Origin: Maribacter sp.
Lineage (GTDB): Bacteria > Bacteroidota > Bacteroidia > Flavobacteriales > Flavobacteriaceae
NCBI GenBank assembly: GCA_024643345.1
Contig: JAHENB010000003.1
Span: 96,132 to 160,131, forward strand
Length of the DNA stretch: 64,000 nt
Direction of reading: 5' to 3'
Positions 1 to 8,341 of the stretch are shown here, piece after piece. Position numbers and translations under genes: made by a program. Within the stretch, counting starts at the first letter, position 1. Every line of letters starts with the position of its first letter. The notes under the pieces are model-generated. The model saw only the letters and a program-made list of their open reading frames with translations, did no database searches and was not told the DNA's origin.

Positions 1-1
1 C

Positions 2-76
2 AAGGAAGTGCTCAAAAAACCGCTAATCGATATTCTTCCAAAAGAGGAAATCAATCTAAAGGACGAAAAAGAATAG
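2..76 (+). CDS. C-terminal tail of an unidentified protein (cut by window edge)
   Basis: The first 76 bases are open in one frame and end at a TAG stop, giving a charged tail that finishes ...INLKDEKE. The rest of the gene lies outside the window. Twenty-four residues are too few to name a family. It is on the same strand as asnS, but a promoter-like box between them suggests asnS is transcribed separately. It could still be chance coding. Confidence 0.45.
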   Translation, partial: KEVLKKPLIDILPKEEINLKDEKE

Positions 77-79
77 TAC

Positions 80-106
80 CTTTCTTTTATCAAAAAGTTA
101 TCTTTG
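80..106 (+). promoter_or_regulatory. Candidate promoter of asnS (-7 box TATCTTTG at 99-106)
   Basis: TATCTTTG at 99-106 matches the Bacteroidota -7 consensus TAnnTTTG exactly. A T-rich stretch (TTTC near 80) sits at about the right distance for the -33 element, but it is not a clean TTTG. The box lies 26 bases before the ATG at 133, which fits a short leader. Motif match only. Confidence 0.5.
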
Positions 107-132
107 CCCTTTTAAATTTCAAGCTATTGAAC

Positions 133-1566
133 ATGCAAGCATTCAGTATCAAACAATTGCTTTCCACACCGCCCACTTCCCAAGAAGTTGTGATCAACGG
201 ATGGGTAAAGGCCTTTAGAAGCAACCGATTTATTGCGCTCAATGATGGCTCCACCATCAATAACATACAATGTGTGGTCGATTTTGAACAATTCGATGAA
301 AATCTGCTAAAGCAGATCAATACCGGTGCCGCCCTGAAAATAAGTGGCCATTTGGTGGAGAGCCAAGGCAGGGGCCAATCGGTAGAAATACAGGTTAAAG
401 ATCTGTTCGTGCATGGTGGGGCGAATCCTGAGACCTATCCCATTCAGCCCAAAAAACATTCGATGGAGTTTTTAAGGGAACAGGCCCATTTAAGGATACG
501 CACCAATACCTTCTCAGCAGTGATGCGCGTGCGCTCTGCCCTGGCATTTGCCATCCATCAATACTTCAATCACAATGGGTTCTATTATTTTCATGCGCCC
601 ATTATTACCGGTTCGGATGCCGAAGGCGCGGGGGAAATGTTTCGGGTAACGACCTTAGATCCAGTAACCCCCCCTTTGACCGATACGGGAAAAATCAATT
701 ACAAAGAAGACTTTTTTGGAAAGGAAACCAATTTAACCGTTTCCGGGCAGCTCGAAGCCGAAGCCTATGCCATGGCTTTGGGCAAGGTGTATACCTTTGG
801 CCCCACTTTTAGAGCAGAAAATTCAAACACCTCAAGGCACCTGGCCGAATTCTGGATGATCGAACCTGAAATGGCTTTTTATGATCTGCCCGCGAACATG
901 GATTTGGCAGAAGATTTTATCAAAAGTGTGATCGTCTATATTCTGGAACACTGCAGGGAAGATCTAGAATTTTTACAGCAAAGGCTTTTGGATGAGGAAA
1001 AAACCAAACCTACTGCCGAAAGAAGTGAAATGGCGCTGATCGACAAGTTGCGTTTTGTGGTAGACAATCAATTTAAGCGGGTAAGCTATACCGAGGCAAT
1101 AGACATACTGCGTGATTCAGCTCCAAACAAAAAGAAAAAATTTCAATTCCATATCGATGAATGGGGCGCCGACCTACAAAGCGAACACGAACGTTTTTTG
1201 GTCGAAAAACACTTTAAATGCCCTGTTATACTCTTCGACTATCCCGCGAAAATAAAAGCTTTCTATATGCGTTTAAATGAAGATGGAAAGACGGTACGGG
1301 CCATGGATATCCTTTTTCCGGGAATCGGCGAAATTGTCGGAGGTTCACAAAGGGAAGAAAGGTTGGAAGTCTTGAAGGAAAAAATAGCAGCGCTAGACAT
1401 AGACGAAAAAGAACTCTGGTGGTACCTGGACCTTAGGAAATTCGGTACCGCCGTTCACAGCGGTTTTGGATTGGGCTTTGAGCGCTTGGTGCTGTTTGCG
1501 ACCGGCATGGGAAATATCAGGGACGTGATCCCTTTTCCAAGAACGCCACAAAATGCAGAGTTCTAG
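133..1566 (+). CDS. asnS: Asparaginyl-tRNA synthetase
   Basis: Class II aminoacyl-tRNA synthetase that charges tRNA-Asn with asparagine in the cytoplasm. The N-terminal third is an OB-fold anticodon-binding domain ([13 protein letters not shown] near the start). The catalytic core carries motif 2 ([21 protein letters not shown]) and a C-terminal motif 3 ([12 protein letters not shown], then [10 protein letters not shown]). The length of 477 residues is normal for bacterial AsnRS. The ORF track begins at a TTG two codons earlier; the ATG at 133 is preferred because family members start MxxxSIKxLL and a promoter box lies just upstream. rpoN follows after 41 bases. Confidence 0.96.
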   Translation: MQAFSIKQLLSTPPTSQEVVINGWVKAFRSNRFIALNDGSTINNIQCVVDFEQFDENLLKQINTGAALKISGHLVESQGRGQSVEIQVKDLFVHGGANPETYPIQPKKHSMEFLREQAHLRIRTNTFSAVMRVRSALAFAIHQYFNHNGFYYFHAPIITGSDAEGAGEMFRVTTLDPVTPPLTDTGKINYKEDFFGKETNLTVSGQLEAEAYAMALGKVYTFGPTFRAENSNTSRHLAEFWMIEPEMAFYDLPANMDLAEDFIKSVIVYILEHCREDLEFLQQRLLDEEKTKPTAERSEMALIDKLRFVVDNQFKRVSYTEAIDILRDSAPNKKKKFQFHIDEWGADLQSEHERFLVEKHFKCPVILFDYPAKIKAFYMRLNEDGKTVRAMDILFPGIGEIVGGSQREERLEVLKEKIAALDIDEKELWWYLDLRKFGTAVHSGFGLGFERLVLFATGMGNIRDVIPFPRTPQNAEF

Positions 1567-1607
1567 AACGAATTGCATAACTTTATGAAGTAGGAACAAT
1601 ATCCCCA

Positions 1608-3068
1608 ATGCTAAAACAACATTTACAGTTTAAGTTATCCCAAAAGCTTTCCCCTCAGCAAATTCAGTTGATGAAGTTGATACAATTGCCCACTCAGGCA
1701 TTTGAGCAACGTCTAAAACAGGAACTAGAGGAAAATCCGGCATTGGAAATTGGGAAGGAAGACAGTGGGGATTCCCAAGAAGATGATTTCGGGGAAACTT
1801 ATGACGATGGTGCCGATAATGAGAGCATCAATGCAGATGATATTAACGTGGATGATTACCTCAGTGATGATGAGATCCCCGATTACCGCACCAAAGCCAA
1901 TAATAGCAGCGCCGACGATGAAGAGCGGAACATTCCCTATGCAGCGGGAATCTCTTTCAACCAATTCTTGATCAATCAATTGAATACGGTATATTTGAGC
2001 GATGTCGAATGGAGCATTGCAGAGTTTCTTGTGGGCAGCATCGATGAGAGTGGCTACATCAGGAGGCCCATCGCCGACATTTTAGACGATTTGGCCTTTA
2101 CCCAAAACATCTATACCGACGAAGAAACCATTCAAAAGGTGCTAAAACTGGTACAGGAATTGGACCCACCGGGAGTTGGGGCCCGTTCCTTGGAGGAATG
2201 TCTGATCATACAACTAAAAAGAAAAGAACAGACACCAAGGGTGGCACTTGCCATGGCCATACTGGAAAAATCATTTGATCAATTCACAAAGAAGCATTAC
2301 AAAAAGCTTATCCAAAAGCACGATGTCACAGAGGCCGAACTCAAAGATGCCATTGCCGAAATCGAAAAACTGAATCCCAAGCCAGGCGGTTCCTATGCTG
2401 GAAACAATAGAATCATCGAACATGTGGTGCCCGACTTCTCCATCAAGATCGTAGATGGCGAGCTCGAACTGACGCTCAATGGAAGGAACGCCCCGGAATT
2501 ACATGTTTCCCGTGAATATCATAACATGTTAAAGGGATACAAAGATTCGAAAGACAAATCGCAGTCCCAAAAAGATGCCGTGATGTTCATCAAACAAAAA
2601 TTGGATTCCGCCAAATGGTTCATAGATGCCATACGTCAAAGACAGCAAACATTGTACGTCACCATGAACGCCATCATGAATTACCAGAATGACTACTTCC
2701 TTACCGGGGATGAACGCAATTTAAGGCCCATGATTCTTAAAGATATCGCCGACGAAATTGGCATGGATGTATCAACGGTATCCCGCGTAGCCAATAGTAA
2801 ATATGTAGATACCCCTTATGGGACCAAATTAATCAAAGAGTACTTTTCCGAATCGATGAAAAATGATCAAGGAGAAGATGTCTCGACCAAGGAAATCAAG
2901 AAAATTTTGGAAACGGTAATCAGTTCTGAATCGAAGAAAAAGCCCCTTACCGATGACCGATTGGCAAAGTTGCTCAAAGATCAGGGATACCCGATTGCCC
3001 GCAGAACGGTGGCAAAGTATAGGGAACAATTGGGAATCCCGGTCGCGCGATTAAGAAAACAGATCTAA
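1608..3068 (+). CDS. rpoN: RNA polymerase sigma-54 factor
   Basis: Alternative sigma factor that directs RNA polymerase to -24/-12 promoters and needs an AAA+ activator. Region I is visible at the N-terminus (LKQHLQFKLSQKLSPQQIQLMKLIQLP) with the typical glutamine and leucine content. A very acidic region II follows at about residues 45-105. The core-binding and helix-turn-helix regions come next, and the diagnostic RpoN box ARRTVAKYREQLGIP is near the C-terminus. At 486 residues it is full length. Its stop overlaps the next start by one base (TAATG), so the downstream membrane protein is probably translationally coupled. Confidence 0.97.
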   Translation: MLKQHLQFKLSQKLSPQQIQLMKLIQLPTQAFEQRLKQELEENPALEIGKEDSGDSQEDDFGETYDDGADNESINADDINVDDYLSDDEIPDYRTKANNSSADDEERNIPYAAGISFNQFLINQLNTVYLSDVEWSIAEFLVGSIDESGYIRRPIADILDDLAFTQNIYTDEETIQKVLKLVQELDPPGVGARSLEECLIIQLKRKEQTPRVALAMAILEKSFDQFTKKHYKKLIQKHDVTEAELKDAIAEIEKLNPKPGGSYAGNNRIIEHVVPDFSIKIVDGELELTLNGRNAPELHVSREYHNMLKGYKDSKDKSQSQKDAVMFIKQKLDSAKWFIDAIRQRQQTLYVTMNAIMNYQNDYFLTGDERNLRPMILKDIADEIGMDVSTVSRVANSKYVDTPYGTKLIKEYFSESMKNDQGEDVSTKEIKKILETVISSESKKKPLTDDRLAKLLKDQGYPIARRTVAKYREQLGIPVARLRKQI

Positions 3069-3673
3069 TGAAAATGTTCCTAAGGATCATTTCCTACCTT
3101 TTCCACCCACTTTTTATTCCCTTTGTAGGCACTTTGGCCTATTTTATGGTTACTCCCAAATACAGTCCGTTGGAACTTCAAAGCGGCAACATTCTGCCCA
3201 TCTTTATCCTCACCGTCATAATTCCAATCATTGCCTATCTTATTCTCAGGAATCTAGGCCTGGTCGGCTCGTTGTTCATTCCGAACCTTAAAGAACGACG
3301 ATACCCGCTTTATATCAATATTCTGCTGCTATTAATGGTGCTTTACAAGGTAATCCCCAACAATTTTACCATAGAGCTTTATTATTATTTCGCAGGATTG
3401 GTCGGGGCCTCGTTTGCTTCATTGCTATTGCTGTATTTCAATTTTAAAAACAGCCTTCATATGACCGGTATGGGGAGTCTTTTTATGTTCCTTGTAAGTT
3501 TGAGCATTCACTTTGAGAAAAATATCATCATCGCCCTAAGCCTTTTTATACTCGCTACCGGCTTGGTGGCCACTTCAAGGCTATACCTAAAAGCGCACAA
3601 TTCATCGGAGATATTGATCGGTTTTTTTATCGGCTTGCTTTCCCAACTGATCATGGTTCCCTACTGGCTCTAA
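3068..3673 (+). CDS. PAP2-like multi-pass membrane protein
   Basis: A hydrophobic protein of 201 residues with about six predicted membrane helices. The last helices contain SRLYLKAHNSSEILIG, which resembles the final SR-(x)n-H-xxx-D/E motif of type 2 phosphatidic acid phosphatases, and HMTGMGS upstream may correspond to the central motif. The first PAP2 motif is not evident, so catalytic activity is uncertain. It starts on the last base of the rpoN stop and is likely part of the asnS-rpoN transcription unit. Possible roles are lipid or undecaprenyl-phosphate handling; this is inference. Confidence 0.75.
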   Translation: MKMFLRIISYLFHPLFIPFVGTLAYFMVTPKYSPLELQSGNILPIFILTVIIPIIAYLILRNLGLVGSLFIPNLKERRYPLYINILLLLMVLYKVIPNNFTIELYYYFAGLVGASFASLLLLYFNFKNSLHMTGMGSLFMFLVSLSIHFEKNIIIALSLFILATGLVATSRLYLKAHNSSEILIGFFIGLLSQLIMVPYWL

Positions 3674-3789
3674 AACAGTCTTGGGGTTCCTGCCAGCTAC
3701 TCATTCAACCCTAGAATATTAAGCTATGGCCATCGGCACACCTGCCGAAAAAAAGAATTTCATGGAATTTTTGAAATGAACCCTGTTTT

Positions 3790-4476
3790 TTAGAGTATAT
3801 AGAAAATAAGTCCCAATCTTAAGGGTTTCATAGTGATATTCTCTGAATCGAGCATCGCTGTATCGTTGAACAAATTATTTAAGGAGTAATACGCCTGGAT
3901 ATTGAAGGTGTTATAACCAAAATTCACGCTAATACCATATTGCAGCTTTTTGATATCACTGTTCGAAAAACTGATTTTCTCAGTGCTGGAAATAAATTTT
4001 GATCGTGCCCCGAGTAGATAAGCAAATTTAATTCCGGTATAAATACGCCAGAACTTATACTCGGTGGGAGTAGAGTTTCGCCATCGTATTTCCACCGGAA
4101 ATTCGATTAAATGGGTCTCCACCTTATTCCGGGTAAAATTAGTGTCCGAGTCGATCACACTATAGGTGATGGTGTTATCAGATTTTGTTGCGAGCAGATT
4201 GGAGTAATAGGAATACACCCCATATCCCATTCCCAGTCCGATGGCCCATGTTCTTTTGGAATTAATCGGAATGTCTTTTATCATCCCCAGTTGCAGTCCG
4301 TATGAAAGGCTTCTTTGGGTAACATCATTCGGCAGTTGTAACAGGAAGTTGTAGGTAATCCCCATATAAAACTGGTCTTCAAGATATCGGTTATCCACTT
4401 GTGTAGAATCGCGTATGCCTTGCGAAAAGCATCCGTAAGAAACGACTAAGGCCAGTATCGAAAAGAGTGACTTCAT
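3790..4476 (-). CDS. PorT-family outer-membrane beta-barrel protein
   Basis: A 228-residue protein with a clear signal peptide (MKSLFSILALVVSYGCFSQG) followed by alternating hydrophobic and polar strands rich in Tyr, Gly and Phe. It ends in a typical outer-membrane C-terminus (LRLGLIFYIL). The fold and length suit the PorT/outer-membrane-protein beta-barrel family; one member, PorT/SprT, belongs to the type IX secretion system. Whether this is that member cannot be decided by eye. It lies downstream of ExbB/ExbD genes on the same strand, but a terminator and a separate promoter lie between, so it is probably its own transcription unit. Confidence 0.7.
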   Translation of the reverse strand: MKSLFSILALVVSYGCFSQGIRDSTQVDNRYLEDQFYMGITYNFLLQLPNDVTQRSLSYGLQLGMIKDIPINSKRTWAIGLGMGYGVYSYYSNLLATKSDNTITYSVIDSDTNFTRNKVETHLIEFPVEIRWRNSTPTEYKFWRIYTGIKFAYLLGARSKFISSTEKISFSNSDIKKLQYGISVNFGYNTFNIQAYYSLNNLFNDTAMLDSENITMKPLRLGLIFYIL

Positions 4477-4480
4477 AGGT

Positions 4481-4510
4481 CAAATTTAAGCAAATAAAAA
4501 ACGCTCCAAA
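4481..4510 (-). promoter_or_regulatory. Promoter of the PorT-like gene, overlapping the upstream terminator
   Basis: Read on the minus strand this is TTTG, 18 bases, then TAAATTTG, a full match to the Bacteroidota -33/-7 pattern. The -7 box ends only four bases before the ATG at 4476, so the transcript would be leaderless or nearly so. The -33 element lies inside the terminator hairpin of the exbD operon. Confidence 0.5.
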
Positions 4511-4525
4511 TTAAAATCCGGAGCG
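4496..4525 (-). terminator. Rho-independent terminator after the exbB-exbD operon
   Basis: On the minus strand the stem CGCTCC/GGAGCG encloses a 12-base AT-rich loop and is followed directly by six T residues. It lies just past the stop of the second ExbD gene. Confidence 0.75.
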
Positions 4526-4556
4526 CCATTAACTAAGTTTGATTTTATTTTGCTTA

Positions 4557-5045
4557 TTACTGCTTTATATTCATAAAGGCATCTCCCTCGTAGGTGGTAT
4601 AATTAACCTTAAGGGCATTTACCTTTCTCAATTCTTCCTTGATATCCGAAATCAAGCCCATATTGGCATTTCTATCGACCTTCAGGGAAGTGGTCAAAAC
4701 GTTTTGAAGTTCTTGTGGTTTCTTAGCCCTTTCCATTAAAATAAAATCCCCAACATCGGAAGCATTGGCAAATTTGTCATTTAATTGAATTTTGGGTTCT
4801 GTTCCAAAAACCTTTTGGTACTCCCGGGTAGGTGCGCCAACATAGATAGTGATCACCCTATCCTTTTTTTCCAGTTTCTTGATTTCATTTGCATTAGGAA
4901 GTTGGTTCTCTACCTTCACCGTACTATCCTTCATAACCGTTACGGTCATGAAAAAGAAAAGCAACATAAATACGATATCAGGCAATGAAGCCGTATTCAC
5001 CGCAGGTACGTCACCGGCACCCTTTTTCTTATTAAACTTTGACAT
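4557..5045 (-). CDS. exbD: ExbD/TolR family protein (second copy)
   Basis: A 162-residue inner-membrane protein of the proton-driven ExbB/ExbD (TolQ/TolR) motors. It has a short basic cytoplasmic N-terminus, then one membrane helix with the conserved aspartate (SLPDIVFMLLFFFMTVTVMKD), then a periplasmic domain. The aspartate in this helix is the proton-carrying residue in the family. It is the last gene of a four-gene minus-strand operon (ExbB, small membrane protein, ExbD, ExbD) and is followed by a terminator. Two different ExbD proteins behind one ExbB is common in Bacteroidota. Confidence 0.92.
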   Translation of the reverse strand: MSKFNKKKGAGDVPAVNTASLPDIVFMLLFFFMTVTVMKDSTVKVENQLPNANEIKKLEKKDRVITIYVGAPTREYQKVFGTEPKIQLNDKFANASDVGDFILMERAKKPQELQNVLTTSLKVDRNANMGLISDIKEELRKVNALKVNYTTYEGDAFMNIKQ

Positions 5046-5066
5046 ATCTCTTTATTTAATAACTTG

Positions 5067-5693
5067 TTAATTTCCCGCCGTAGCTGTTGATGAGGAAGTT
5101 TCCGCTTCCGACAACTTCTGAGGAAACATGTCCTGTATCCTGGTCAATTCTTCCTTCAATCTCTCTTTAGTGGTCGCAGAGGTTTCCTGTTTCAGGTATT
5201 CGGCTTCCATGTCTGTAAACTTGCGTTTATAGAGACGCATCGCCTCACGGTTCCTCAAGTCGTTATAGGCCCCAACCAATTCATTTTGCACTGTAATGTA
5301 AGTGCCGTATTTGGTTTCCCTATCGTTCTTCAAAGAAATGATTGCTTTGGTAGGATTATCAGAGGAACTTGGGTCTTTCTTCCCTTGACTGCAATAGGCG
5401 CAGGTACCATCACCGTTATTTTCCAAAAACTCTTTGGCCTTTTCGCGCAATTGCACCAACTGGATCAACTCCCCATCTGCCAAAAGCTGGCCATTCTTAT
5501 TGATGTTTACCTGAAAAATGTTTTTCTGTTTGATTACCACATCGGTCTCGGGCGGCTCTATTGGAGGCAACATACGATCTAGACCGGCATCGGTTTCAAT
5601 GGTAGTGGTCACCAAGAAAAATATCAATAATAGGAAGGCGATATCCGCCATTGATCCTGCATTTACTTCTGGTGCTCCCGCTCTTCTTGGCAT
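5067..5693 (-). CDS. exbD: ExbD/TolR family protein (first copy, with CxxC insert)
   Basis: A 208-residue ExbD homologue with N-terminal PRRAGAPEVNAGSMADIAFLLLIFFLVTTT, which holds the family aspartate in the single membrane helix. The periplasmic part is longer than usual and contains CAYCSQGKKDP, a CxxC pair in a short insert, then a helical Lys/Glu-rich C-terminus ending in a Ser/Thr/Ala tail. It precedes the shorter ExbD by 21 bases and would pair with ExbB to energise outer-membrane transport from the proton gradient. The cysteine pair is not part of the basic ExbD fold. Confidence 0.92.
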   Translation of the reverse strand: MPRRAGAPEVNAGSMADIAFLLLIFFLVTTTIETDAGLDRMLPPIEPPETDVVIKQKNIFQVNINKNGQLLADGELIQLVQLREKAKEFLENNGDGTCAYCSQGKKDPSSSDNPTKAIISLKNDRETKYGTYITVQNELVGAYNDLRNREAMRLYKRKFTDMEAEYLKQETSATTKERLKEELTRIQDMFPQKLSEAETSSSTATAGN

Positions 5694-5707
5694 AACTTAA
5701 TTTTTAT

Positions 5708-6139
5708 TTATTTGCTAAAAATTTTCTTCACGCTGGGCAAAATCATCAATACCACCGCAATGGCGGTAAGAATGAAAAAGACGTACAGTCCCATTCCGAT
5801 GTTCTTGACAGTCGACTCATTTGACATCGCCATGTACTCAGCAGAAACGTCGTTATTACTGGAAAGTACATAGGAAATAATAGTAACCAAGGCGAACCCG
5901 CCAACGGCATATAAGGTTTTTTTAAGTCCCTTCGGATTGGTAAACATATTTAAGAGCGCGAAGCCAAGACTAAAGATTATCGCCACTGCCAAAAGCAGAT
6001 ATGTAATCATGAACATGGCATTTATCGCACCACTTTGGGCCGCTTCTGCCGGAGGCATATTTGCATCCGGAAGCATGAACCAAAGCCCTGCACCTATCAA
6101 CCCTATGACTATTAAAGCTATTTTTACAATTTTATTCAT
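5708..6139 (-). CDS. Small multi-pass membrane protein of the ExbB-ExbD operon
   Basis: A 143-residue protein with four hydrophobic helices: an N-terminal helix, MFMITYLLLAVAIIFSLGFALL, LYAVGGFALVTIISYVL and a C-terminal helix ending ILPSVKKIFSK. No known catalytic motif is seen. It sits between ExbB and the first ExbD with gaps of 25 and 14 bases, so it is surely cotranscribed and is probably an accessory of the motor complex. That position, not sequence similarity, is the basis for the suggested role. Confidence 0.82.
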   Translation of the reverse strand: MNKIVKIALIVIGLIGAGLWFMLPDANMPPAEAAQSGAINAMFMITYLLLAVAIIFSLGFALLNMFTNPKGLKKTLYAVGGFALVTIISYVLSSNNDVSAEYMAMSNESTVKNIGMGLYVFFILTAIAVVLMILPSVKKIFSK

Positions 6140-6164
6140 AATTTAATGGTGTTAAGGGTGCGTA

Positions 6165-6950
6165 TTATTTTTTGTGGTCCACCAACATATCGATCAAAGT
6201 AATCGATGAATCTTCCATATCATTAACAATACCGTCGATTTTGGCAATGATGTAATTATAGAAAATTTGAAGGATGATGGCGGTGATCAGACCGAATACT
6301 GTAGTCAAAAGTGCCACCTGGATATCACCTGCAATAAGGGAGGCGCTCAAATTACCAACAGCCGCAATTTTCTGGAAGGCCTGGATCATACCGATTACGG
6401 TACCCATGAAACCAAGCATTGGTGCCACAGCGATGAACAATGATAGCCAAGAAACGTTTTTCTCTAACTGGCCCATCTGTACTCCTCCGTAGGCAATTAC
6501 CGCCTTTTCGGCAGATTCAATACTCTCTCCTGCCCTATCCAAACCTTGGTAATAGATTGACGCCACTGGCCCTTTGGTATTTCTGCAGACTTCCTTGGCG
6601 GCCTCTACACCACCTGATGCCAATGCATCTTCCACTTGTTGCTTCAATTTGGCCGTATTGGTGCTGGAAAGGTTCAAATAAATGATTCTTTCGATTGCGA
6701 CCGCCAATCCTAGGATCAAACATAGAAGTACGATTCCCATGAACCCGGCGCCCCCTTGTATGAACTGTTCCTTCAATACTTGCGTGAAGCCCTTTTCAGC
6801 TTCTGCGGGAGCATCCTGCAGCATGGCTACCGCTGTAGAAATATTTGAAACTACCATGGCAGTCGTTGCCTTTGCACTTACCGTATTTGCACTTAGAACA
6901 AATAACCCAGTCACAGCTAGGATAGAGAATAATTTTTTCATTTTTTTCAA
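6165..6950 (-). CDS. exbB: MotA/TolQ/ExbB proton-channel family protein
   Basis: A 261-residue inner-membrane protein. The N-terminus looks like a cleavable signal peptide plus linker (MKKMKKLFSILAVTGLFVLSANTVSA), as in many Bacteroidota ExbB proteins. Three membrane helices follow. The MotA/TolQ/ExbB signature is around ENVSWLSLFIAVAPMLGFMGTVIGMIQAF and continues through GDIQVALLTTVFGLITAIILQI. It forms the stator channel with the ExbD proteins encoded after it. A near-consensus -7 box (TATCTTTA, plus-strand 6976-6983) lies upstream and would start the operon. Confidence 0.93.
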   Translation of the reverse strand: MKKMKKLFSILAVTGLFVLSANTVSAKATTAMVVSNISTAVAMLQDAPAEAEKGFTQVLKEQFIQGGAGFMGIVLLCLILGLAVAIERIIYLNLSSTNTAKLKQQVEDALASGGVEAAKEVCRNTKGPVASIYYQGLDRAGESIESAEKAVIAYGGVQMGQLEKNVSWLSLFIAVAPMLGFMGTVIGMIQAFQKIAAVGNLSASLIAGDIQVALLTTVFGLITAIILQIFYNYIIAKIDGIVNDMEDSSITLIDMLVDHKK

Positions 6951-7017
6951 ACTTAGATTAGTTAGTTAATAGGGTTAAAGATAAAAAAAAATCGCAATAA
7001 TAAAAGCAAAACTTTCG

Positions 7018-7105
7018 CAGAGAGGAAGGGATTCGAACCCTCGATACACTTTTGGTGTATACACACTTTCCAGGCGTGCGCCTTCGACCACTCGGCCACC
7101 TCTCT
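7018..7105 (-). tRNA. tRNA-Ser (anticodon GGA)
   Basis: On the minus strand the acceptor AGAGAGG pairs with CCTCTCT near the 3' end. The anticodon arm CACGC-CTGGAAA-GTGTG gives anticodon GGA, and the T arm holds GGTTCGAATC. A long variable arm (TGTATACACCAAAAGTGTATC) is typical of class II tRNAs. The 3' CCA is not encoded. The gene is 88 bases long and lies between exbB and ansA. Confidence 0.95.
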
Positions 7106-7175
7106 AGTCTGACCTTTTAAAGGGTTGCCCAAATAACGAAAAAATAATTAGTTGAGGAAATTAATATGACAAATT

Positions 7176-8213
7176 TTATGTCATCTCCCCGCGCAAGGGG
7201 GTTTCGAAAACAGTTTTGAACGATTTGTGCGATACGCCGCTACCCAGCAGGTACATCAATTTGGTAATGGCCGCTTCGGTCGTAATGTCCTTGCCATTAA
7301 TGACTTGCATTTTTTGCAGATGTGCACTGGTCTCATATTGACCCATGATCACCCCGCCCCCTGGACACTGTGTAACACTGACAATATGCAATCCGCTTTC
7401 GATGGCCTTACTGAGTTGGGCGCCCAACCAATCATCGGTCGGCGCATTTCCCGCACCATAGGTTTCCAAGATCAAGGCTTTTAAACCAGGGGTCCGCAAC
7501 ACAGTGGTCAATAATTCCTCATTGAGCCCGGGAAAAAATTTTAATATGGCCACATGGTTATCGAGCTTCTTATGAACGATGAGCGGTCTTTTGTGTTTAG
7601 AAACCAATAGATTCTCGTTGAAGACCTTCAAATGCACTCCCGATTCGGCCAATGTTGGATAGTTCAACGACTGAAACGCTTTGAAATGCTCGGCAGTGAT
7701 TTTGGTCGTGCGGTTGGCCCGAAACAATTTGTATTCGAAATAGAGGCCCACTTCTTGAATGACCGGGCCTCCTTTATCCCGTAAAGCGGCGATTTGGATA
7801 GAGGTGATCAAGTTCTCCTTGGCATCGGTCCTCAAATCACCGATGGGCAACTGACTGCCCGTAAAGATGACCGGTTTGGCCAAATTTTCAAGCATGAAGC
7901 TCAATGCCGATGCGGAATAGCTCATGGTATCGCTTCCATGAAGCACGACAAAACCATCATGCGCCTCATACTGCGATTCGATGATATTGGCGATTTCGGT
8001 CCAGTGCCCCGGATTCATATTTGAAGAATCGATAGGGCGGTCAAACGAGGTGGTCTCAATGGAACAACCCAACTGATTCAGTTCTGGAATGCTCTTTAAC
8101 AATTTTTTGAAATTAAAGGCTTTGAGCGTCCCCGAATCATAGTCTTTGACCATGCCGATAGTGCCTCCGGTATAAATCAACAGTATTTTGGTGGGCCCTT
8201 TCAAATTTAACAT
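7176..8213 (-). CDS. ansA: Type I (cytoplasmic) L-asparaginase
   Basis: Hydrolyses L-asparagine to aspartate and ammonia. The 345-residue protein has no signal peptide. It carries the first catalytic threonine motif (LIYTGGTIGM) and the second motif in the form VLHGSDTMSYSASALSF, where most relatives have HGTDT; Ser for Thr is conservative. The length and the later TYGAGNAP motif match the type I enzyme. A 32-codon ORF overlaps its start by seven bases, so it may be translationally coupled. tatD lies upstream on the same strand. Confidence 0.94.
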   Translation of the reverse strand: MLNLKGPTKILLIYTGGTIGMVKDYDSGTLKAFNFKKLLKSIPELNQLGCSIETTSFDRPIDSSNMNPGHWTEIANIIESQYEAHDGFVVLHGSDTMSYSASALSFMLENLAKPVIFTGSQLPIGDLRTDAKENLITSIQIAALRDKGGPVIQEVGLYFEYKLFRANRTTKITAEHFKAFQSLNYPTLAESGVHLKVFNENLLVSKHKRPLIVHKKLDNHVAILKFFPGLNEELLTTVLRTPGLKALILETYGAGNAPTDDWLGAQLSKAIESGLHIVSVTQCPGGGVIMGQYETSAHLQKMQVINGKDITTEAAITKLMYLLGSGVSHKSFKTVFETPLRGEMT

Positions 8214-8305
8214 CGCAGTTCTTGATTGATGGTGAATACGATTTTCATGTCCAATCCTTCCAAATAAGAAATAAAATATGCAGCATTAGCCAATTTCAAA
8301 ACCAT
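8207..8305 (-). CDS. Possible 32-residue small protein overlapping ansA
   Basis: This ORF is too short for the supplied track. On the minus strand it starts at an ATG and encodes MVLKLANAAYFISYLEGLDM and twelve more residues ending NQELRC. Its TAA lies seven bases inside ansA, in another frame. The composition looks protein-like, not random, and the overlap is typical of translational coupling. It could be a leader peptide, a small protein or a chance ORF. No family is recognised. Confidence 0.3.
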   Translation of the reverse strand: MVLKLANAAYFISYLEGLDMKIVFTINQELRC

Positions 8306-8341
8306 GGTAGTGGATTATTCCCAAGCTGAATTTGATACCTT

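Noticed and set aside
3732-3755. Hairpin CGGCA/TGCCG with an A-run after the PAP2-like gene
   Set aside because: The A-run is on the wrong side for a plus-strand terminator, and for the minus strand the T-run would precede the stem.
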